Part shown: piece by piece, positions 5,871 through 10,817 of the stretch
Position numbering within the stretch: position 1 is the first letter of the stretch
How the letters are laid out: each line of letters opens with the position of its first letter
Source of the DNA: Clostridiaceae bacterium
GTDB lineage: Bacteria; Bacillota; Clostridia; Saccharofermentanales; Fastidiosipilaceae
Length of the DNA stretch: 10,817 nucleotides
Assembly: GCA_012800515.1 (NCBI GenBank)
Contig: JAAZJE010000065.1
Location: 1 to 10,817, forward strand
Direction of reading: 5' to 3'
The notes under the pieces: model-generated
The model's database searches: none
Told to the model about the DNA's origin: nothing
The model's input: only the letters and a program-made list of their open reading frames with translations
Translations under genes and position numbers: made by a program

Positions 5871-7664
5871 ATGCATAGTCTGATGAGCGAAGAAAGAGCC
5901 CGGCATCCCCGTCCGGATTTTTACCGAAAAAGCTATCAATTGCTGAACGGCAAATGGGATTTCGCCTTTGACGACGGTAATATCGGCCTGAAGGCGAATT
6001 GGCAGAGCGGCAAGGCGAACTTCCCGCTACAAATTTTGGTTCCGTTCACTTATCAGAGTGAGAAGAGCGGCATCGACGATCCGGGATATCATCCCGTAAT
6101 TTGGTACAAGAGAACATTTACTTTGGACGAAAAATTGATCGGCGGCAGAGTACATCTGAAGTTCGGCGCCGTGGACTACAAGTGCGATGTATATGTCAAT
6201 TCCGAGAAACTTGTCTCGCACGAGGGCGGCTACACGCCTTTTTCCTGCGATATAACGGAATTTCTGGTGGCAGAGAATACGCTGGTTGTCAGAGTGGAGG
6301 ATTCCCGGGACATCGCCCAACCGCGTGGCAAACAATACTGGAAGGACGGGCTCATGGGTTGTTGGTACACGCCTTGCAGCGGTATCTGGCAGGACGTATA
6401 TCTCGAGCGAACCGACGGAATCTCAATCGACTATGTACATGTGACTCCGGATATAGACAGTCGTAGCGCAAAAATCGAAGTTGTACTGGACAAAATTCCC
6501 GGGTACGGCGAGGTAAGCCTCGAATACACCGTGATGTACGGCAGTCGGGTTGTTCGTCAGATTACGAGTAATGTCCCGCACCGACGCTATGCGATCAGTC
6601 TGGACATGAGGGATGCGAACAGAGTGGATTCTCTGAAGCTGTGGTCGCCCGCAACACCGCATCTTTACGAGCTTAATATAAGGGTGTCGGTGAACGGCCG
6701 GCTTACCGATGAGGTGTCGACTTATTTCGGCATGCGCAAAGTAGAAGTGAAGAACGGTCGGGTGTTACTGAACAACAGGCCTGTTTATCAGCGGCTGGTT
6801 CTGGATCAAGGCTATTGGGAAAAGAGTCTGCTCAGCCCGCCGAATGCCGATGCGCTGAAAACGGACGTGGAATTGATCAAGGCCCTCGGCTTTAACGGGG
6901 TAAGAAAACATCAGAAGATTGAGGATCCCCGCTTCTACTATTGGTGCGACAGGCTGGGATTGCTGTGTTGGGGCGAATTGCCGAGTGCCTATGAATATAA
7001 TTGGGACAGCAGGCAAAACCTCTGCCGGGACCTGAGCGAATTTATTAAGCGCGACTATAACCACCCGTCGATCATCACCTGGGTGCCTCTGAACGAAAGC
7101 TGGGGAGTAAGGGAAATCTATGCCGATAAGGCGCAGCAAAATTTCAGTATAATGCTTTACTACTTGTGCAAATCTCAGGACCCGACCCGATTGGTCAGCG
7201 GCAATGACGGCTGGGAACAGACTATTACGGATATAAGCGCCATCCACGACTATGTCGCTTCGGGAGAGGAACTCGCGAAGCATTTCGCGACCAGAGAAAA
7301 GGTAGAAGCGGGCTCGGTAGCGGGACGAATGTGTTTTGCCGAAGGTTTTACATCGTCAGAGAATTCGGCCTTTATGATAACGGAATATGGCGGAATTGCG
7401 ATGACGGTCAAAGGCAAGCAGGGAAAAATCGCCAATATGGAGACCTGGGGTTATCATGATAAGGTTGAGAGTGTAGAGGAATTTCTGAAACGCTATAAGG
7501 GTCTTACCGACGCGATCAGAAATCTACCTTATTGCCAAGGCTACTGCTACACGCAACTGACGGATGTAATGCAGGAGGTGAACGGTCTGCTACTGCCGGA
7601 TCGGACTCCAAAAGTTTCGCCCGAGATAATCGCGGAAATCAATGTAAATCCAGAAGGGTTTTAG
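5871..7664 (+). CDS. Glycoside hydrolase family 2 protein, 597 aa (substrate unknown)
   Basis: A retaining exo-glycosidase, likely cytoplasmic since no signal peptide is present. The ATG at 5871 has GGAGG (5861-5865) 5 bases upstream; the frame extends to a TTG at 5826, but that lies in the tRNA terminator. An N-terminal jelly-roll sugar-binding domain (about 1-165, with LLNGKWDFAFD and CYVNSEKL-like text at VNSEKLVSHEGGYTPFSCDI) is followed by an Ig-like domain (about 170-285). The TIM barrel runs from about 290 to the end. The acid/base is Glu409 in WVPLNESWG (Asn408-Glu409) and the nucleophile is Glu505 in MITEYGG. It closes with YTQLTDVMQEVNGLL, common in compact GH2 enzymes. Length equals beta-glucuronidase (about 600 aa), but the NxKG carboxylate-binding motif of glucuronidases is not seen, so beta-galactosidase or another exo-activity is equally possible. 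The larA homologue begins 1 base after its stop, indicating co-transcription. Confidence 0.85.
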   Translation: MHSLMSEERARHPRPDFYRKSYQLLNGKWDFAFDDGNIGLKANWQSGKANFPLQILVPFTYQSEKSGIDDPGYHPVIWYKRTFTLDEKLIGGRVHLKFGAVDYKCDVYVNSEKLVSHEGGYTPFSCDITEFLVAENTLVVRVEDSRDIAQPRGKQYWKDGLMGCWYTPCSGIWQDVYLERTDGISIDYVHVTPDIDSRSAKIEVVLDKIPGYGEVSLEYTVMYGSRVVRQITSNVPHRRYAISLDMRDANRVDSLKLWSPATPHLYELNIRVSVNGRLTDEVSTYFGMRKVEVKNGRVLLNNRPVYQRLVLDQGYWEKSLLSPPNADALKTDVELIKALGFNGVRKHQKIEDPRFYYWCDRLGLLCWGELPSAYEYNWDSRQNLCRDLSEFIKRDYNHPSIITWVPLNESWGVREIYADKAQQNFSIMLYYLCKSQDPTRLVSGNDGWEQTITDISAIHDYVASGEELAKHFATREKVEAGSVAGRMCFAEGFTSSENSAFMITEYGGIAMTVKGKQGKIANMETWGYHDKVESVEEFLKRYKGLTDAIRNLPYCQGYCYTQLTDVMQEVNGLLLPDRTPKVSPEIIAEINVNPEGF

Positions 7665-7665
7665 G

Positions 7666-8973
7666 ATGTCGGAAGATAATTATCGCTCTGAGGTTGATGC
7701 CATGGAAACAGTGGTCTTTCCGTACGGGAATGAGACACGAACTTTGCAGGTACCGAAAAGTCGGCTTAAAGGTGTACTGCGCTCGAGGCTGCACCATTAT
7801 TTCCCCGGCAAAACTCAGGATCAGCTGGTGGAGGAGGCTTTGGTCGCTCCGATCGGTTCTCCGCCGCTATATCAACTGGCTAAAGGCAAACAAAAGGTTG
7901 TCCTGATTGCCAGCGATCACACTCGCCCGGTGCCCAGCAGGGTCATTGTTCCGCCGATGTTGCGGGAGATCCGCCGGGGCAATCCGGATGCCGAGATCAC
8001 GATTCTCATTGCGACCGGTTGTCACAGGGAGATGACGCGGGCGGAGTTGATCGGCAAATTCGGCGCGGATATTGTCGAGCGTGAAAGAATTGAGGTTCAT
8101 AACTGTGATACCTCCCCCCTGATCTCAATCGGACATATGCCCAGCGGCGGCGAATGCATTATCAACCAAACGTCCTATGATGCAGATCTGCTGGTGGCCG
8201 AGGGCTTCATCGAGCCGCATTTTTTCGCCGGTTTTTCCGGAGGAAGGAAGAGCGTCATGCCCGGTATAGCCGGTCGTTTGACGGTTTTAGCCAACCACTG
8301 TGCGGAATTTATCGCTCATCCGAATGCGCGAACCGGTAAACTCGAAGGAAATCCGATTCATCGCGACATGCTCTGGGCGGCTAAAAAGGCCGGTCTGGCC
8401 TTCATTGTCAATGTGGTCATCAATGAGAACAAAGAAGTCGTTTATGCTGTGGCGGGGGATGTCGAGACGGCTCATATGGCCGGCTGTGAATTTCTGAATT
8501 CACTTTGCCGGACGGAGGCGAAACCCGCGGATATTGTTATTTCAAGCAACGGCGGTTATCCGCTTGATCAGAATATTTATCAGGCGGTCAAGGGAATGAC
8601 GGCGGCGGAGGCTACCGTCAAAGAAAACGGTGTGATTATCATGCTGGCCAAATCCGAAGACGGGCACGGCGGCGAGAGTTTTTATCGACAAATGTCCGAG
8701 GAGCCCGATATCGGCAAAACCTTGGCTACTTTTCTCAAGCGGGATCGTAACGAAACGGCGCCCGATCAGTGGCAGACGCAGATTTTTATCCGCGTATTAC
8801 AAAAAGCAACGGTTGTCTACGTATCGGATGCGCCGGATGAAATGGTCAGAAATCTACATATGATCCCGGCAACCGATCTCGGGGATGCCCTGGCCAAGGC
8901 CGAGGCGATCGTCGGCTCGTCGAATGCCGAAATTACCGCCATACCCGACGGTGTTGCCGTTATTGTGGCCTAG
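7666..8973 (+). CDS. larA: LarA-family nickel-pincer racemase/epimerase homologue
   Basis: The family racemises or epimerises 2-hydroxy acids by hydride transfer using the nickel-pincer nucleotide (NPN) cofactor; the founding member is lactate racemase of Lactiplantibacillus plantarum. The 435-residue protein has Asp84 and Arg87 in SDHTRPVPS, His120 in ATGCHREMT, His185 and Lys195 in EPHFFAGFSGGRKSV, His211 in LANHC and Lys309 in YQAVKGM. These align at a constant offset of 11-12 to the known LarA residues Asp72, Arg75, His108, His174, Lys184, His200 and Lys298; Lys195 is the residue that would bind the cofactor covalently. AGAAGGG lies 7 bases before the ATG at 7666. An ATG at 7702 with GAGG 8 bases upstream is a credible alternative start and gives the L. 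plantarum N-terminal numbering. No larB, larC or larE is nearby. Its place between two GH2 genes suggests a sugar-derived acid substrate, but this is inference. Confidence 0.85.
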   Translation: MSEDNYRSEVDAMETVVFPYGNETRTLQVPKSRLKGVLRSRLHHYFPGKTQDQLVEEALVAPIGSPPLYQLAKGKQKVVLIASDHTRPVPSRVIVPPMLREIRRGNPDAEITILIATGCHREMTRAELIGKFGADIVERERIEVHNCDTSPLISIGHMPSGGECIINQTSYDADLLVAEGFIEPHFFAGFSGGRKSVMPGIAGRLTVLANHCAEFIAHPNARTGKLEGNPIHRDMLWAAKKAGLAFIVNVVINENKEVVYAVAGDVETAHMAGCEFLNSLCRTEAKPADIVISSNGGYPLDQNIYQAVKGMTAAEATVKENGVIIMLAKSEDGHGGESFYRQMSEEPDIGKTLATFLKRDRNETAPDQWQTQIFIRVLQKATVVYVSDAPDEMVRNLHMIPATDLGDALAKAEAIVGSSNAEITAIPDGVAVIVA

Positions 8974-9082
8974 AGTACCGGAGCCGGATCCGTGAAGAAC
9001 CGGAACGATTGCTCCTTCGCCGCGATACGGAACAGCGAAATCAAAAACAATAAGAGCAAACGATTATAGGAGAGAATGTATC

Positions 9083-10048
9083 GTGGAATTACCGGACGCA
9101 CATCGCAATTTACAGGTCTTACATATGGGGACGGAAGAGCCGCGCGCTTACTATATTCCCTTGAATAAATCCGATTGGCGGATCGTGTCGGCCAATTGTG
9201 CCGAGAATGCCTGGCCGAAGCAGCTTGATTTGAATCAGGCGGCAACTCATCTTCTACCCGGGCGACGCGAGGCGAGTTCGACTTTCATCAGCTTGGACGG
9301 CAACTGGGATTTTCAGTATTTTACGGCGCCCGATCTCATTCCCGAAGCCGCGGTCGCAAAGGAATTTAAGCCCGTACCTCAAATGGGCTGGCAGCAGATT
9401 TCCGTCCCCTCCTGTTGGCAGACTGAGGGCTTCGACAGCCACGCTTACATGAACATACCGCAACCGATGCCCTGGGATCCGCCCCATGTACCGAGCAAAA
9501 ACCCCTGCGCTCTTTACCTGCGGGATATCGACTTGAGTTCTGCCGACATGAAAGAGTTGCTTTACCTGAATTTCGAAGGTGTCGACAGTTGCCTGTATCT
9601 CTGGTGCAACGGACAATTCGTCGGTTACAGCCAGATTTCCCACTCTACTTCGGAATTTTGCTTGAATGATTTCCTTGTTGAAGGACGCAACCGCCTGGCC
9701 GTATTGGTATTGAAATATTCCGACAATACTTATGTGGAAGTGCAGGATAAGCTACGCATGAGCGGAATCTTCCGCTCGGTATATCTGCTGAAGAGAAGTC
9801 GTCGCCATATCCGCGACTTTACTCAGACCACACAGTTACGGCTCAAGTCCGGCGCATATGACGGCAAAGCGCTGAGCGCGGCTATCCGGATCAGCGTGGA
9901 GTTAAACGATGTTTCCAGCGATGCCGAGCGGCAAATCACGCCGCAGCTGGTAGCGGCGCTGTATGATCCGCAGGGTAATTTCGTTGCCGAATTCGAGGCA
10001 ATCGGAGAAAACGAGTTCCGCCTGAATATTACCGACCCCTTATTGTGA
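9083..10048 (+). CDS. lacZ: LacZ-type beta-galactosidase, N-terminal fragment (frame broken at 10045-10048)
   Basis: Residues 1-321 of a large GH2 enzyme of the LacZ type (normally about 1000 residues), which hydrolyses terminal beta-galactosides in the cytoplasm. The GTG start at 9083 follows AGGAG (9068-9072) by 10 bases. An ATG at 9076 is in another frame that stops within about 30 codons. Domain 1 is recognisable: SLDGNWDFQYF, SVPSCWQTEGFDSHAYMN, PPHVPSKNPCALY, LYLWCNGQFVGYSQ, EGRNRLAVLVLKYSD and LRMSGIFRSVYLL. Domain 2 follows to about residue 321 and ends LNITDPLL, just where WSAE-P-LY is expected. Instead the frame hits TGA. Ile185 in GYSQIS stands where E. coli has Asp201, a sodium and substrate ligand. 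The fragment lacks all catalytic residues, so it cannot be an active glycosidase alone. It lies 109 bases after the larA homologue, on the same strand. Confidence 0.85.
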   Translation: MELPDAHRNLQVLHMGTEEPRAYYIPLNKSDWRIVSANCAENAWPKQLDLNQAATHLLPGRREASSTFISLDGNWDFQYFTAPDLIPEAAVAKEFKPVPQMGWQQISVPSCWQTEGFDSHAYMNIPQPMPWDPPHVPSKNPCALYLRDIDLSSADMKELLYLNFEGVDSCLYLWCNGQFVGYSQISHSTSEFCLNDFLVEGRNRLAVLVLKYSDNTYVEVQDKLRMSGIFRSVYLLKRSRRHIRDFTQTTQLRLKSGAYDGKALSAAIRISVELNDVSSDAERQITPQLVAALYDPQGNFVAEFEAIGENEFRLNITDPLL

Positions 10049-10817
10049 ACCGCCATGACAGCGATCCCGTGACGGGCTATACCATTTCTCCGTCACAGTT
10101 TGTCAAGGATCTGCGCTTGATGCGCGAGCATAATGTTAATGCTATTCGCACCAGTCACTATCCCAATGCCCCCTGGACTTTGGAGCTTACGGATCGCTAC
10201 GGATTTTACATTGTCGATGAGGCGGATATAGAAACCCACTCGGTTATGTCCCTGTTCTTTTCCAAGGATTATCGAGCTCGTCATAAGAGAAATGACACGG
10301 GCATCGACCCGGATAATAACGTTTATCCGCCGGGGTATAAATTCTATCCTCAGATTATAGACGCGTATTGTCGCATTGCGATGGATCCTCAATTCAAAAC
10401 AACGATTGTCGACCGGGTGCGTCACTGCGTTCTGAGAGATCGCAATCGCGCCTCGGTTATTTTCTGGTCGCTGGGCAATGAGGCCGGCTACGGTGAGTGT
10501 TTCGAAGCGGCGGCCGCCTGGATCAAGACGGTTGATCAAGAGCGGCTCGTTCATTATGAGCGGGCGCGCCAGAAGCACTCCACCGTCGATTTTGACAAAT
10601 CGAACATCGACGTGGCCAGTGTCATGTACGACACTCCGAGCTGGATCGATCTGTTTATGGCCGCGGATGAAATCGATAAACCGCTCATACTGTGCGAATA
10701 CTCGCATGCGATGGGCAACAGCTGCGGCGATCTCGAAGACTATAACGAACGGCTCATGCGTTACCCGGGCTTTGCCGGCGCTTTTGTATGGGAATGGTGT
10801 GATCATGCTATTGCCGC
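10045..10817 (+). pseudogene. lacZ: LacZ-type beta-galactosidase, catalytic part in shifted frame (runs off window)
   Basis: Frame 1 is open from the junction to the window end and encodes the TIM-barrel domain of the same LacZ gene. It starts VNRHDSDPVTGYTIS, the family's GVNRHEH-type motif. It continues with NAIRTSHYPNAPW, YGFYIVDEADIETHS (magnesium-site Glu and His), VIFWSLGNEAGYG with the acid/base Glu at codon 10480-10482, and LILCEYSHAMGN with the nucleophile Glu at codon 10696-10698. GAFVWEWCD follows near the end. No ribosome binding site or suitable start lies at the junction, so this part would not be translated well on its own. The segment that should join it to the N-terminal piece (about 53 residues in E. 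coli LacZ, from WSAE to the Gly before VNRH) is absent. Either the gene is a pseudogene or about 160 bases were lost in assembly. Confidence 0.8.

Noticed and set aside
6765..7283. 172-residue minus-strand open frame inside the GH2 gene
   Set aside because: Antisense to the TIM barrel including the acid/base motif; a shadow of the real gene.
5871..7664. Calling the first GH2 gene beta-glucuronidase on length alone
   Set aside because: The NxKG motif that recognises the glucuronate carboxylate is not visible, so the substrate is left open.
9076..9170. ATG at 9076 as the LacZ start
   Set aside because: It is in a different frame that terminates about 30 codons later; the GTG at 9083 is in frame with the recognisable LacZ N-terminal domain.
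10030..10065. Programmed frameshift or stop-codon readthrough in LacZ
   Set aside because: No slippery heptamer is visible, and about 53 residues of conserved sequence are missing, which recoding cannot supply.
10093..10806. 237-residue minus-strand open frame
   Set aside because: It lies antisense to the LacZ catalytic domain, whose frame 1 carries clear catalytic motifs; no domain is visible in the antisense product.
1..10817. CRISPR array, insertion sequence, defence system or secondary-metabolite cluster
   Set aside because: No spaced repeats, transposase, integrase, nuclease or biosynthetic domains appear in any frame; the only repeat is a two-copy 14-bp unit.

Overview
The window is a dense stretch of a bacterial genome with moderate GC content (roughly 50-55% by eye), strong GGAGG-type ribosome binding sites and recognisable sigma-70/sigma-A style promoters. 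The genes point to an intracellular, carbohydrate-fermenting, probably anaerobic heterotroph: a fructokinase-like kinase, two family 2 glycoside hydrolases and a nickel-pincer racemase (LarA) homologue. The LacZ type and the ribosome binding sites suggest Bacillota (Clostridia-like), but this placement is a low-confidence inference.

Layout. Positions 1-215 hold the 3' end of a purine nucleoside phosphorylase. It converges on a minus-strand gene (238-843) for a seven-helix DUF4203/TMEM198-like membrane protein. That gene is divergent from a PfkB-family fructokinase (best start 985, ending 1971). A promoter with an extended -10 element (2044-2072) then drives pheS-pheT (2113-5580), the two subunits of phenylalanyl-tRNA synthetase. 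After pheT come a GC-rich hairpin and a 14-bp tandem repeat. Next is a free-standing tRNA-Thr(CGU) gene (5711-5786) with its own promoter and terminator. From 5871 to the window end lies a sugar-degradation cluster on the plus strand: a 597-aa GH2 hydrolase, a LarA-family protein starting 1 base after its stop, and after 109 bases a LacZ-type GH2 gene.

Two things stand out. First, the LacZ gene is broken. The N-terminal 321 residues end in frame 2 at a TGA (10046-10048), and the catalytic domain resumes immediately in frame 1. About 53 codons that normally join the two parts are missing, so this is either a deletion pseudogene or an assembly error. Second, PheS departs from the canonical bacterial sequence at several catalytic motifs. 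A Tyr stands where E. coli has the pocket residue Ala294, and a four-cysteine zinc-ribbon-like insert is present. pheS also uses proline codons unlike the adjacent fructokinase, which may indicate an acquired pheST pair.

How the genes may work together: the two GH2 enzymes would release monosaccharides or deglycosylated products in the cytoplasm. The LarA homologue would racemise or epimerise a 2-hydroxy acid, either lactate or a sugar-derived acid. The fructokinase would feed hexose into glycolysis. No transporter, transcription factor, LarB/C/E maturation gene, mobile element, CRISPR array or obvious defence system is visible. I did not find a clearly novel multi-gene system.
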